Positions 25,681 through 34,627 of a DNA stretch of 64,000 nt are shown piece by piece. The stretch lies in NCBI GenBank assembly GCA_050014015.1, contig JBEKEC010000001.1, positions 1-64,000 of the forward strand, read 5' to 3'. The notes under the pieces are model-generated. The model worked only from the letters and a program-made list of their open reading frames with translations. It was not told the origin of the DNA and did no database searches. The translations under genes and the position numbers were made by a program. The number at the start of each line of letters is the position of its first letter. The first letter of the stretch is position 1. The DNA comes from PALSA-1353 sp050014015 (lineage in GTDB: Bacteria; Planctomycetota; Phycisphaerae; Tepidisphaerales; Tepidisphaeraceae).

Positions 25681-26626
25681 AGTTGCTCTGCTCTGCTGCG
25701 GGGATGACGGGTACGTCATGCCGATCATGGTCATGCTCTGCTCGGCATCGGCCAATCTCTCGCCCGGCTGGCGAATGCGCGTCTACCTCATGGACGGCGG
25801 AATCGCCCCCGATTCCCGCCGGCGGATGGAACGAAAAATCGCCGCCTTCGGAAACGTCGATCTCGAATGGCACGTAATCAGCCGCGACCCCTTCAGCGAT
25901 CTTCCCATCCTCCGCCGGCTCAACAGCACCATCTACCTCCGCCTGCTCATGGACGACATCCTGCCGATGGACCTGGAGCGCATCGTCTATCTCGACGGCG
26001 ACCTGCTCGTCGAGGGCGACCTTGCCGACCTCTACCGCGAGGATTTCGGCGATGCCACTCTCATGGCCGTTTGCGACTACGGAAGTTCGATCGTCCGCCC
26101 CGAATTGCCCTTGCCCGGAATCGATCCCGCCCGAAGACAGAACGCGCCCTATTTCAATTCGGGAGTGCTCGTGATCAACATGAAACCCTGGCGGCACGAC
26201 GGCGTTGGACGGGCCGTCCTCGAATACGTCCGCCAATTCAAGCCCATCGTCCGCTTCCCCGATCAGGACGGGCTCAATGCCGTCCTGTTCGGCAAATGGC
26301 GGCAACTGGATCTCGCCTGGAATGCCCAGGTCGATAATCTGATCAACCCAACCCAGCTTGGCCAAACGTCCGTCGACGAGGAAATTCGCCGCCGAAGAGA
26401 GGAACTTCTTTACCATCCGCGCATACAGCATTATGCCGGAAGAAAGAAACCCTGGAATGCCGGGCGTTTCAAGCCCGTCCGCTCGCGTTTCGTGCATTAT
26501 CTGCACGCCAGCCGCTGGCTCGATCCCGCGGATTTAATGAAGTTTCACGTTCGCTGGGTAGTTTCCACCGGCCAACTCGCCTTGGGCGAGTTGCGCAAGA
26601 AGTTTGCCGCGAAGGTCGCGCCGTAG
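25649..26626 (+). CDS. Glycosyltransferase family 8 protein
   Basis: The 325-residue protein shows the GT8 (retaining, GT-A fold) signatures: LLCCGDDGYVMPIMVMLCS, DIEWH-like DLEWHVISRD, LLMDDILPMDLERIVYLDGDLLVEGD with the metal-binding DGD, APYFNSGVLVINM, PDQDGLNAVL and IQHYAGRKKPWN. It transfers a hexose from a nucleotide sugar. It is second in a run of five same-strand genes (25084-30714) that look devoted to surface glycans. Confidence 0.93.
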   Translation: MAQPSPKSPREVALLCCGDDGYVMPIMVMLCSASANLSPGWRMRVYLMDGGIAPDSRRRMERKIAAFGNVDLEWHVISRDPFSDLPILRRLNSTIYLRLLMDDILPMDLERIVYLDGDLLVEGDLADLYREDFGDATLMAVCDYGSSIVRPELPLPGIDPARRQNAPYFNSGVLVINMKPWRHDGVGRAVLEYVRQFKPIVRFPDQDGLNAVLFGKWRQLDLAWNAQVDNLINPTQLGQTSVDEEIRRRREELLYHPRIQHYAGRKKPWNAGRFKPVRSRFVHYLHASRWLDPADLMKFHVRWVVSTGQLALGELRKKFAAKVAP

Positions 26627-27820
26627 ATGAACATTGTTCTCATCATCGTCACCTTGTTCATCGCGCTGGATGGGCTGGTCTGGCTGCGGTTTCATTATCT
26701 GCTGCGTCAGACGCGCCGCCATCGCCTCTGGCGGGGAATCCTGGCGCTGCTGATGATCGGGGCCGTTGTCTTCGCGGTTGTGCTCGGCGTTTCCAATCCC
26801 ACCGTGCTCCGTTCGCATCGAATCATCCCCCAATGGATTCCCGCCGCGGTCTTCATCTGGCATTTTCTCGTCCTTCCCATCACGGTCGCCGCGATCGCCG
26901 CCGGCTGGGCCATCCGCCTCATCCGCCGATTTCTCATCCCCCGCTCTGGCCCGTCACCGGTTTCAGATCAGGCCATCTCCCGCCGCCGCTTCCTGACCGC
27001 CGCCGCGCTGGCCGCCCCTCCCGTCGCCTGTTTCGCCCTGGCCGGCGCAGGCGTCGCCCAACTCGGCGCCTTCCGCATCAAGCGATACGAGCTGGCCATC
27101 AACGGCTGGCCCGCCGGGCTTGACGGATTCACCATCGCATTCGTCGCCGACGTTCACGCCGGCTGCTTCTCTTCACAAAAAATGCTCGACGACATCGCCG
27201 ATGCCACCAACAATCTCCGCGCCGAACTGATCCTTCTCGGCGGCGACCTGGTGAACATCTCGCATTCCGATTTGCCCAACGCGCTGGAGATGGTTCGCCG
27301 CATGGACTGTCCCAACGGCGTTTACATGGTCCAAGGCAATCACGACGTCATCGGGGGCGCCCAGCGATTCAACCGAGCCTGCGCCGCCCGCGGCGTACCC
27401 CTGCTCTTGAACGATGCCGTCACGCTCTTTCCCCGCGGCATCCCCTTCCAGCTTCTCGGCACCATCTGGACCACTCACGGCGCCGAACAGCACGCCGCCG
27501 TCCGCGACACCCTTCTCAAGCGCGATCCCAATCTCTTTCCCATTCTCCTGGTCCATCATCCTCATGCCTGGGACGTCGCCGCCGAAAGCGGCGTCCCCCT
27601 CGTCCTGGCCGCACATACCCATGGCGGACAGATCATGCTCACCTCCCGCATCGGCGCCGGACCGCTCCGATTCAGATACTGGTCCGGGCTCTATCAACAG
27701 GACCATCCCGGTTCAAACCTGATCGTCTCCAACGGCGTCGGCGATTGGTTCCCCCTTCGCATAAACGCCCCGGCGGAAATCGTGCACGTCACCCTGCATC
27801 CGCGCCCCAGCCCCGTCTAA
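26627..27820 (+). CDS. Membrane metallophosphoesterase with internal twin-arginine motif
   Basis: The ATG directly follows the GT8 stop. The 397-residue protein has three membrane helices (about 2-20, 38-56, 73-95), then ISRRRFLTAAALAAPPVACF (118 onward), a twin-arginine-like signal or fourth helix, and then a calcineurin-like phosphoesterase domain. Metal motifs are AFVADVHAG, LLGGDLVN, QGNHDVIGG, LVHHPHAWD and LAAHTHGGQ. YkuE-like enzymes have the same build, and some cleave lipid-linked phosphates. In the glycan cluster it may act on a lipid intermediate, which is inference. Confidence 0.9.
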   Translation: MNIVLIIVTLFIALDGLVWLRFHYLLRQTRRHRLWRGILALLMIGAVVFAVVLGVSNPTVLRSHRIIPQWIPAAVFIWHFLVLPITVAAIAAGWAIRLIRRFLIPRSGPSPVSDQAISRRRFLTAAALAAPPVACFALAGAGVAQLGAFRIKRYELAINGWPAGLDGFTIAFVADVHAGCFSSQKMLDDIADATNNLRAELILLGGDLVNISHSDLPNALEMVRRMDCPNGVYMVQGNHDVIGGAQRFNRACAARGVPLLLNDAVTLFPRGIPFQLLGTIWTTHGAEQHAAVRDTLLKRDPNLFPILLVHHPHAWDVAAESGVPLVLAAHTHGGQIMLTSRIGAGPLRFRYWSGLYQQDHPGSNLIVSNGVGDWFPLRINAPAEIVHVTLHPRPSPV

Positions 27821-27923
27821 ATCTCGCGTTAGATCCGGCTTAATTCGCCCTTCCCACTTGCCGATATTCCCGCGGACTCGGTTAGGCCTCTAAATCGTCG
27901 CGATTCTTCATGCTCGTTTCATC

Positions 27924-29627
27924 ATGCGGTTGTTACATATCCATCATCAAGTCGCGGCGGCCGGGGTAGAGGAGCGCAACATCAGCGTTATTGAGAACGA
28001 AATCCCGGCCCACGCCAAACCGGCGGCAGCGCCCCAATCGGCACGCACGCGGGATTCAATCCCCTATCGTCTCCTCGCCTGGGGGCTGATCGCGCTGGGC
28101 ATTGCCATCCGCCTGCGGATGTACCTCGCCGACCGATCTTTCTGGCGCGACGAGTCCGCCCTGGCGCTCAACGTCATCCACCGCTCTTTCGCCGGACTGT
28201 TCCAGCCGCTCGACTACTACCAGGGCGCCGCCGTCGGCTTCCTGATGATTCAGAAGCTCGCGTTCAAGCTTTTCGGCGGCGGCGAGATGGCGCTGCGGCT
28301 CTGGCCCATCACCGCTTCCGTCCTGGCCGTGCCGCTTTTCTATCTCCTGTGCCGCGGGATTCTCAGCCGCCGCGCCGCTATCTTCGCCCTCGCCTTTTTC
28401 GCCCTCGCCGCGGATAAGAGCTATTACTGGGCCGGTTGCAAGCAATACTCCACCGATTGTTTCATCGCCATCCTCCTGATGTTCCTGGCCGTCCGCGCCC
28501 TCAAATATCCGGCCGATTCCCTGGCCCGCGGCCGAGGCCGCGTCCTGGCGCTGGCCCTCGGCGGCGCGCTGGCGATCTGGTTCTCCCATCCCGCCGTTTT
28601 CGTGCTCGCCGGCATCGGCGCCGCCGCCGTCCTTCAATGGCCCCAAGACAAATCCCATCGCCGGATCGTCAACGTTCTTTTCCTCGCCGCCGCCTGGGTC
28701 GCCAGCTTCTGCCTGAACTATTGGTTCTGCCTCCGCAAACTCACCCACAACGATTATCTGCAACACTACTGGGCCGACATCGCCGGCGCATTTGCTCCGC
28801 CGCCCATCTCGCTTGATAACCTCACCTGGTACAAGCGCAACTTCCTGGAGCTGTTCCGCAACTTCTCCATCGAGTTCCAGGGCCTGGCGGCCCTGGCGTT
28901 TGTCGTCGGCGCAATCGAAATCCACCGCGTCGGCCGCCATCTCCCGGCGATGCTGCTGACGCCCCTCGCCGCCGCCCTTGCCGCTTCCGCCCTCCACCAA
29001 TATCCTTTCGAATGGCGCCTGCTCCTCTTCGCCGTGCCCCCGATCACCATCATCGTCGCCGCCGGTTTGGATTTCCCGTGGAAGGGCGAATTGCGCGTGG
29101 TCGGCGTGGTGGCGCTGTGCCTCCTGCTCATTTCGCCCATCAATAAATCCGTCAATACCCTGCGTAACGCGCCCTCCGACTGCGACATGCGCCCCGCTTT
29201 GGAGTTCGTCGCCGCCCACTACCAGCCCGGCGACGTTTTCTATCTCAACGACTCGGCAAGGTGCGACTTCGCCTATTACCAGCCGCGCTTCGGCCTTTCC
29301 GGCGCGCCCGTCACCGTCGGTTCGCACAAATTTCCCGACCTCAACGCCTGGGCCGAGGAATTCTCCCAGTTCCGCGGCAAGCGTCTTTGGGTGATCGAGG
29401 AAGACCCGTTCGTCGGCGACATCGCCGGGGAAAGCCATTTTGCCGCCGAACAACCCCTGGCCATGTCCGTCCTGGACACCATGGGAAACCGCCTTTGGAA
29501 AAAACAGGCTTTCAACGTGTACGTCGCATGCTACGATCTGGCGGCTGGCGCCCGGGCTGAAACCTTGCCGGGAGGCGAAGCCTTCCCGTGGCTAAGGCCG
29601 CTGGCGATGATCAGGGCAAATGAGTGA
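27924..29627 (+). CDS. GT-C fold membrane glycosyltransferase (family 39/ArnT-like)
   Basis: The 567-residue protein has many membrane helices and the GT-C signature in its first loop (YLADRSFWRDESALALNVI). RRAAIFALAFFALAADKSYYWAGCKQYSTD follows, as in dolichyl-phosphate mannosyltransferase relatives. Such enzymes use polyprenyl-phosphate sugars and face outside. A long N-terminal cytoplasmic tail (about 45 residues) precedes the first helix, and a later start is possible. It overlaps the next glycosyltransferase by eight bases. Confidence 0.87.
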   Translation: MRLLHIHHQVAAAGVEERNISVIENEIPAHAKPAAAPQSARTRDSIPYRLLAWGLIALGIAIRLRMYLADRSFWRDESALALNVIHRSFAGLFQPLDYYQGAAVGFLMIQKLAFKLFGGGEMALRLWPITASVLAVPLFYLLCRGILSRRAAIFALAFFALAADKSYYWAGCKQYSTDCFIAILLMFLAVRALKYPADSLARGRGRVLALALGGALAIWFSHPAVFVLAGIGAAAVLQWPQDKSHRRIVNVLFLAAAWVASFCLNYWFCLRKLTHNDYLQHYWADIAGAFAPPPISLDNLTWYKRNFLELFRNFSIEFQGLAALAFVVGAIEIHRVGRHLPAMLLTPLAAALAASALHQYPFEWRLLLFAVPPITIIVAAGLDFPWKGELRVVGVVALCLLLISPINKSVNTLRNAPSDCDMRPALEFVAAHYQPGDVFYLNDSARCDFAYYQPRFGLSGAPVTVGSHKFPDLNAWAEEFSQFRGKRLWVIEEDPFVGDIAGESHFAAEQPLAMSVLDTMGNRLWKKQAFNVYVACYDLAAGARAETLPGGEAFPWLRPLAMIRANE

Positions 29628-30714
29628 CGTCTCGCTGCTTCGTTTCGCCGGACACCGATACCGAGAAGTCCTCGCTCACTTCCAAAGACTATCGCAGCCC
29701 GCCGCCAGGCCGCGCGCGGTTTTCTTCCCCTCCCAGATGCCCGCCGAAGGCGGCTCCGCGCTCCTGCGCGCTTTCAACGTGGCGTCAACCCTGCGAACCC
29801 TCGGCTGGCGCACGACGGTCGTCCCCCCTCAATGCGAACTCGTCCAGCGCCGCCGAATCCTCCGCCTGGAAAAACCCGATCTCATCGTCCTGCAAATGCA
29901 GCGCCATCCCTTGAATCGCCCGAATCTCTACGACGGCTATCCCGCGGTCTTCGATATCGACGACGCCGATTTTCTCGATCCCCGCTGCGTCCAGGCCGTC
30001 CGGGAATGCTGCCAAGGCAGCCGCGCCGTCACCGCCGGCAGCCGCTTCGTCGCCGATTGGTGCTCCCAGTTCAATCCCAACGTCACCGTGCTATGGACCG
30101 CGGCCCCCGTTCCCAAAGCGCGGCCCATCCCCCGTCCGCAAGACCGCGCTCCCGTCCTCACCTGGGCTCAATCCGTGCCCGATCGTTACCCCGCCGAACG
30201 CGAACTGGTCAGGCAAATCATCTGCGGCCTCGCCAGCCGCGGCGTGAAATTCGAGTTCTGGCTCTACGGAGTGACCGACCCCACCGGCATCGCCGAACTC
30301 TTGTCCGCCGCCGAACAATTCGCCGTTCCCGTCAAAACCAATCCATTCCTGCCGTATCGGCAATTTATCGATTCCCTCTGTCAAGTCGCCGTCGGCCTTC
30401 AGCCGATCGCCGTCGAATCCCCATTCAGCCGCGGCAAATCCTTCGGAAAGGTCCTGGCCTATCTAGCCGCCGACGTTGCCGTCGTCGCCTCCGATGCTCT
30501 GGATCACCCCCTCTTTTTCCGTCAATCCGAAAACGGCATGCTGGCGCAGTCGCTGGAAGATTGGATCACCCACACCGCCCGCCTTCTGCAGGAGCCCGAG
30601 TTCCGCCAGACCCTGACCGACCGGGCCTGGCAAGACTTCACCCGGAATCTCTCCATCGAATCCGCCGCCCAAAAAATGAAGACGGTATTCGAAACCGTCC
30701 TGCGCCAGCGATGA
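29620..30714 (+). CDS. Glycosyltransferase (GT4-like, GT-B fold)
   Basis: The 364-residue protein overlaps the preceding gene by eight bases. It contains PAEGGSALLRAFNVASTLRTLGWRTTVVPP in the N-terminal lobe and VAVGLQPIAVESPFSRGKSFGKVLAYLAADVAVVASDALDHPLFF in the C-terminal lobe. This resembles GT4 enzymes, where a glutamate-like position binds the donor phosphates. DVLILQM-like LIVLQMQRHP and YPAVFDIDDADFLDPR add to the pattern. It is the last gene of the glycan cluster. Donor and acceptor are unknown. Confidence 0.82.
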   Translation: MSDVSLLRFAGHRYREVLAHFQRLSQPAARPRAVFFPSQMPAEGGSALLRAFNVASTLRTLGWRTTVVPPQCELVQRRRILRLEKPDLIVLQMQRHPLNRPNLYDGYPAVFDIDDADFLDPRCVQAVRECCQGSRAVTAGSRFVADWCSQFNPNVTVLWTAAPVPKARPIPRPQDRAPVLTWAQSVPDRYPAERELVRQIICGLASRGVKFEFWLYGVTDPTGIAELLSAAEQFAVPVKTNPFLPYRQFIDSLCQVAVGLQPIAVESPFSRGKSFGKVLAYLAADVAVVASDALDHPLFFRQSENGMLAQSLEDWITHTARLLQEPEFRQTLTDRAWQDFTRNLSIESAAQKMKTVFETVLRQR

Positions 30715-30732
30715 AATCTTTCTTAACCAAAG

Positions 30733-30754
30733 CCGCGGGACGTTCATCCCGCGG
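30733..30754. terminator. GC-rich hairpin between convergent genes
   Basis: A perfect 8-bp stem, CCGCGGGA with loop CGTTCA and TCCCGCGG, sits between the GT4 gene (+) and rpiB (-). No T-run follows, so it is a possible two-way terminator or one of the genome's hairpin repeats. Confidence 0.5.
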
Positions 30755-30759
30755 GATTC

Positions 30760-31203
30760 TCACTTCCCCCGCTCAAATTCCCGCAGCTTCTCCACGCGCC
30801 GGCTATGCCGGCCCTCTCCACACGGCGTCGATAGGAAAATCTCCACGATATGGCGAATCTGGTCTTCGCTCAAAAGGTCCGTCCCCAGGCAAAGCACGTT
30901 GCAGTGATTGTGTTCCCTAGCCCGATGTGCCGTGATCTCATCGTGGACCAGCCCCGCGCGGATGTCCGCCACCTTGTTGGCCGCCACCGACATCCCGATC
31001 CCGCTTCCGTCCAGCAGGATTCCGATCTCGTGCGTTCCGCACGCCACGGCCTTGGCCGCGGGAATAGCGTAGTCCGGGTAATCCACCGCCGCGGTCCCTT
31101 CGCAGCCGAAATCCTGGACCTCGTGCCCCAGCCGCTTCAGCACCGGGATCAATTTCCTCTTCGCGTCGTAGCCGCGATGATCGCAGGCAATGGCAATGTT
31201 CAT
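30760..31203 (-). CDS. rpiB: Ribose 5-phosphate isomerase B-like sugar-phosphate isomerase
   Basis: The 147-residue protein fits the RpiB/LacAB family: MNIAIACDHRGYDAKRKLIPVL, VDYPDYAIPAAKAVA, SGIGMSVAANKVADIRAGLVHD, ARxHN-like AREHNHCNVLCLG and GRHSRRVEKL. The catalytic cysteine of E. coli RpiB (in ILICGTGVG) is replaced by Asp in LLDGSGIGM. The M. tuberculosis enzyme also lacks this Cys and uses a glutamate. It may still be a ribose 5-phosphate isomerase or have another sugar-phosphate substrate. It lies 16 bp downstream of the TsaC-phosphatase fusion, as in the ywlC-ywlE-ywlF order of Bacillus. Confidence 0.88.
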   Translation of the reverse strand: MNIAIACDHRGYDAKRKLIPVLKRLGHEVQDFGCEGTAAVDYPDYAIPAAKAVACGTHEIGILLDGSGIGMSVAANKVADIRAGLVHDEITAHRAREHNHCNVLCLGTDLLSEDQIRHIVEIFLSTPCGEGRHSRRVEKLREFERGK

Positions 31204-31219
31204 CCTCGGTTCTCCCGTG

Positions 31220-32332
31220 TCACGGCACGATTCCTTGCGCCAGGCGTTGTTCGATCAGCTTCTTTATCCGCTCGGCCACTTCAATGTAAAGCGCCACCTC
31301 TCCGCCGATGGGGTCCTCGATATCGCCAACCGGGTCCAGGTTGCTCACCTTATCCGCCGCGCCGGGCGCCAACGACAGGACGGCTTTGGCGTGGCTCTGA
31401 CTCATGGAGTAGATCACGTCGGCCTGATGGATCAGCTCGACGCTCAGCGCCCGCGAGCGATGGCGCGACAGGTCCAAACCCATCGTCCGCATCGTCTCGA
31501 CCGCCGGCGCCGCCGCCCGGGCGCCCGGCATCGCAAAGCTTCCCGCGGACGTCACGCTGATCCCCTTCGTCTCCAAATCCTCCGGCGCGACCGACATCCG
31601 GCCCGCAAGATATCGCCGCGCCATCGCCTCCGCCATCGGCGACCGGCAGGTGTTCCCGCTGCAAACAAACAGAATCGTCGTCCGAAGCAGGCGGTCGATG
31701 ATCCGCTCATCATACACGCCCCCGCGCACAATCTCGTAAGAATTTTCCTTGACCCGAACCAGCGTCGAAGGTTTGGAGAACCGAGTCGGGCCCGCGTCGC
31801 AAACCATTTCCACCTGCGAAAGCATCTCCTCCGCCAAATCCCCGGCTCGCTGCACCACCTGTCCCGACGACGACAGCACCACCGGCTCCTTCACCCTCCC
31901 CACCACTTCCACAAACACCGGATGGTCCGGACACCTGAGCGTGATCGAGGCTCCGTCGTAAAGATCGCCCGGCTCCAGCCCCAGTCCTGACGCCACCTCC
32001 CGCCGCCGCGCCTCCGCCACGTCAAACACCAATCCGACCGGCCCGGGCCAGAGCTTATGAATCGCCCGCCGGGCAAAATCGTTCGTTTCGCCGAGATATT
32101 GCAAGGCATCCCCCGGCCGCGCCAGGTGGATCGTGAACGGCTTGGGTTTGGCCGAACCCCGAATCTGCGCCAGGCTCGAACGAACCTCCGCGTTGGTCAG
32201 CACCCCCGCGACGCCATAAACCGTCTCGGTCGGCAGCACCACCAGCTTGCCCGCCGCCAGTAATTCCGCGGCGCGCTGGATTTCCTGCGGGTAATCCGGC
32301 GCGTTGAGAATCTGGACAATCTGTGCCTGCAT
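31220..32332 (-). CDS. Fused threonylcarbamoyl-AMP synthase (TsaC/Sua5) and low-molecular-weight protein tyrosine phosphatase
   Basis: The 370-residue protein (start MQAQIVQILN) joins two enzymes. Residues 1-205 form a YrdC/Sua5 domain (AAGKLVVLPTETVYGVAG, IRGSAKPKPFTIHL, LWPGPVGLVF, VCDAGPT) that makes the threonylcarbamoyl adenylate used for tRNA t6A37. Residues 215-370 form an LMW-PTP or arsenate-reductase-like domain with the P-loop VCSGNTCRSPMAEAMAR and a late DIEDPIGG acid motif. In Bacillus the two are separate genes (ywlC, ywlE) before rpiB, so this is a fusion in a preserved neighbourhood. Confidence 0.92.
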   Translation of the reverse strand: MQAQIVQILNAPDYPQEIQRAAELLAAGKLVVLPTETVYGVAGVLTNAEVRSSLAQIRGSAKPKPFTIHLARPGDALQYLGETNDFARRAIHKLWPGPVGLVFDVAEARRREVASGLGLEPGDLYDGASITLRCPDHPVFVEVVGRVKEPVVLSSSGQVVQRAGDLAEEMLSQVEMVCDAGPTRFSKPSTLVRVKENSYEIVRGGVYDERIIDRLLRTTILFVCSGNTCRSPMAEAMARRYLAGRMSVAPEDLETKGISVTSAGSFAMPGARAAAPAVETMRTMGLDLSRHRSRALSVELIHQADVIYSMSQSHAKAVLSLAPGAADKVSNLDPVGDIEDPIGGEVALYIEVAERIKKLIEQRLAQGIVP

Positions 32333-32463
32333 AACCGACCTTGGTGGATTATCTGGCCCTGACCACGTTTGTTCAAGGCGGGCAAAAACCGCCATTTCGT
32401 TGCACTTTTGCCCACCCCAAGCCGTCATTCCTCACAAACGCCCATGCCCTTTTCTGGTAGAAT

Positions 32464-33588
32464 ATGCTCATGACCGCCGCAACATCGGCTCTGCCGGATG
32501 TTCGGCCACTGGTGGACTTGCTCCTGAGCGAGGCCCTGCGGCAGCGGGCGTCGGACATCCACGTCGAGCCGGCCGCCGACTTTTGCGACGTCCGCTTCCG
32601 CGTCGATGGCGTCCTTGAGACCTACAAAAAACTGGAGCCATCCGTCGGCCGCGCCGTCGTCACCCGCCTGATGGTCATGGCCAAGCTCCTCACCTACCGG
32701 CTCGACGTTCCCCAGGAGGGCCGGATTTCCGTGCCCACAAGCTGCGAGAATCCCGCGGTGGAATTGCGGCTCTCGATCATGCCGACGATTCACGGCATGC
32801 GCGCCGCCGTCCGCATGCCCGCCGAGCACGTCCAGCCGGCAATCCTGGAAGACCTGTCGTTGCCCCCTTCGGCCCTCAAAGGATTGATCGGTTTTGCCTC
32901 CGCCGATTGCGGGATGCTCATCCTCACCGGCCCCGCCGGGTCCGGGAAAACCACCACCATTTACGCGTTGCTTCGCCATATCTCGCGCGTCAGCCCCGGC
33001 CTGAGCATCATCGCCCTGGAAGACCCAGTCGAGCGCGACGTGCCCGGCGTCACGCAAATCGAAGTTTCCCCCTTCGGCCAACTGACATACGACAAAGCTC
33101 TCCGCAGCATTCTCCGCCAGGACCCCCAGGTATTGATGCTCGGCGAGGTTCGCGACGCGGCCACGGCGTCGCTGGCGGTTCAGGCCGCGTTATCCGGCCA
33201 CCGGCTCATCACCGCGCTGCACGCCGCCACCCCGGCCGGCGCTCTGGCGCGATTGCTGGAGATGGGGATCGAGCCGTACCAACTCACCAGCAGCATCCAC
33301 GCCATCGTCGCGCAGCGCCTCCTCCGCCGCCGCTTGGCCGACGGCCGGGGATATCACGGCCGCGCCCCGATCGCCGAATTCGTCGCCATGGACCCGACTT
33401 TGAAAAAGACCCTGCTTCAGCGCGGCGACAGTGATTCTCTCGCCCGCGCCTACCAAGGGCAACCCGGCTATCAAAGCCTGCGCGATGTGGGACAATTGCT
33501 TGTGAAGCAAGGGGTTACGGATGCCGCCGAACTCGGCCGGGTCGTCGATCTCAAACCCTCGGAGGAATCCAATGGCAACGGACGCTGA
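32464..33588 (+). CDS. gspE: Type II secretion/type IV pilus assembly ATPase (GspE/PilB-like, short form)
   Basis: This 374-residue ATPase has the GspE core: RASDIHVEPAADFCDVRFRVDG, Walker A GPAGSGKTTT, Asp box IIALEDPVERDVPGVTQIEV, Walker B VLMLGEVRD and His box LITALHAATP. It lacks the usual N-terminal domain. It also lacks the four-cysteine zinc module normally found after RLLRR; here LLRRRLADGRGYHGRAPIAEF has no cysteines. The stop lies inside the next gene, with a 17-bp overlap. It powers assembly of the pseudopilins encoded at 37300-38691. Confidence 0.92.
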   Translation: MLMTAATSALPDVRPLVDLLLSEALRQRASDIHVEPAADFCDVRFRVDGVLETYKKLEPSVGRAVVTRLMVMAKLLTYRLDVPQEGRISVPTSCENPAVELRLSIMPTIHGMRAAVRMPAEHVQPAILEDLSLPPSALKGLIGFASADCGMLILTGPAGSGKTTTIYALLRHISRVSPGLSIIALEDPVERDVPGVTQIEVSPFGQLTYDKALRSILRQDPQVLMLGEVRDAATASLAVQAALSGHRLITALHAATPAGALARLLEMGIEPYQLTSSIHAIVAQRLLRRRLADGRGYHGRAPIAEFVAMDPTLKKTLLQRGDSDSLARAYQGQPGYQSLRDVGQLLVKQGVTDAAELGRVVDLKPSEESNGNGR

Positions 33589-34627
33589 AATTTCCCAGCC
33601 CCTTTCCGTCAATACGTTGGAGCAACCGATGGCGTTGGAACTCGATACGATTGCCGAACCCGCCGCGACCTCTGCGTCGGCGATAGAGCCGGAAGGGCGC
33701 GAGGATGATTTCGCCCTTCTGCGGCGTTACTCCGGATTCGGCGATCCACAGGCTTTCGCCCAGATCGTGCAGCGCTACGCCAGCTTCGTTTACGCCACCT
33801 GCCTGCGCGTTATCGGGGATGGGTCGAGGGCGGAGGACCTTTCCCAGGAGACATTTTTCCGCCTGATGCGCCGGCCGCACGAAGTCCGGCAGAACCTCGG
33901 CGGCTGGCTGCATCGTACCGCCACGCATCTGGCCCTGGATTCCCTTCGCAGCGAAAGTTCCCGCCGTCGCCGCGAGATCGCCTACACCCAGGATTGCGAT
34001 CACGAGGCTTCCAGTTGGTCCGAGCTTTCCCCTTGCGTGGACCAGGCCCTTGCCGAGATGCCCGACGAATTCCGCGTGCTCCTCGTCAGCCATTTTCTCC
34101 TCGGCAAATCCCAGGCCCGGCTGGCCGCGGAAATGGGGCAGTCTCCGTCCACCGTTTCCCGGCGAATGCACCACGCGCTGGATGAGTTGCGCCAACATCT
34201 TCGCCTCAAGGGAGTGTACGCGCTGCCCGCCGCGCTGGCGGGGCTGCTTTGCCACGTCGCCGCCCGGCAGGCCCCGGCATCCCTCGTCCACGAACTGGGA
34301 AAAATGGCCATGTTCAGCGGCGCAACCGCCGCCTCACGAACCGCTCAGTTCGGCTCCCCCGATCCCGTTCGACATCCGCCCAGTCCCAAATTCCTCTCAG
34401 GCAAGCTTTCGCCGCCCCTGCTGCTGGCGTTTGCCGCGATGTTCGGCATGTGGATTCTCCTGCAACTGGCCAACTCCTGGTTCTCATCCCACCCACCAGT
34501 CGAGCCCGATCCCCAGCCGCATTTGGGATCCAGGCCGGCCAGTGCAATGGTGATTCACAACGCATCTTCCGCCGCCTTCTTCAACCAGCAGGCCTCCGCG
34601 GCGGAGGCTTTGCCTACCGCCCCATGA
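33572..34627 (+). CDS. ECF sigma factor with C-terminal membrane segment, inside the secretion operon
   Basis: The start is fixed by GGAGGA five bases before ATG 33572. The 351-residue protein has a 45-residue N-terminal tail, sigma region 2 (58-130: AFAQIVQRYASFVYATCLRV, EDLSQETFFRLMRRP) and region 4 (155-212: ALAEMPDEFRVLLVSHFL, MGQSPSTVSRRMHHALDEL). A linker and a single membrane helix (about 285-305) follow, then a short outside tail. It overlaps gspE by 17 bp and gspF by 4 bp, so it is co-translated with the secretion machine. A membrane-tethered sigma factor here could couple pilus state to transcription, which is inference. Confidence 0.9.
   Translation: MATDAEISQPLSVNTLEQPMALELDTIAEPAATSASAIEPEGREDDFALLRRYSGFGDPQAFAQIVQRYASFVYATCLRVIGDGSRAEDLSQETFFRLMRRPHEVRQNLGGWLHRTATHLALDSLRSESSRRRREIAYTQDCDHEASSWSELSPCVDQALAEMPDEFRVLLVSHFLLGKSQARLAAEMGQSPSTVSRRMHHALDELRQHLRLKGVYALPAALAGLLCHVAARQAPASLVHELGKMAMFSGATAASRTAQFGSPDPVRHPPSPKFLSGKLSPPLLLAFAAMFGMWILLQLANSWFSSHPPVEPDPQPHLGSRPASAMVIHNASSAAFFNQQASAAEALPTAP

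Noticed and set aside
28056..29453. 465-codon minus-strand frame over the GT-C gene
   Set aside because: It is antisense to a recognised membrane glycosyltransferase. The translated sequence is charged and low in complexity.
30733..30754. Hairpin considered as a classical rho-independent terminator
   Set aside because: The stem is perfect but there is no T-run on either strand, so it was kept only as a low-confidence terminator.
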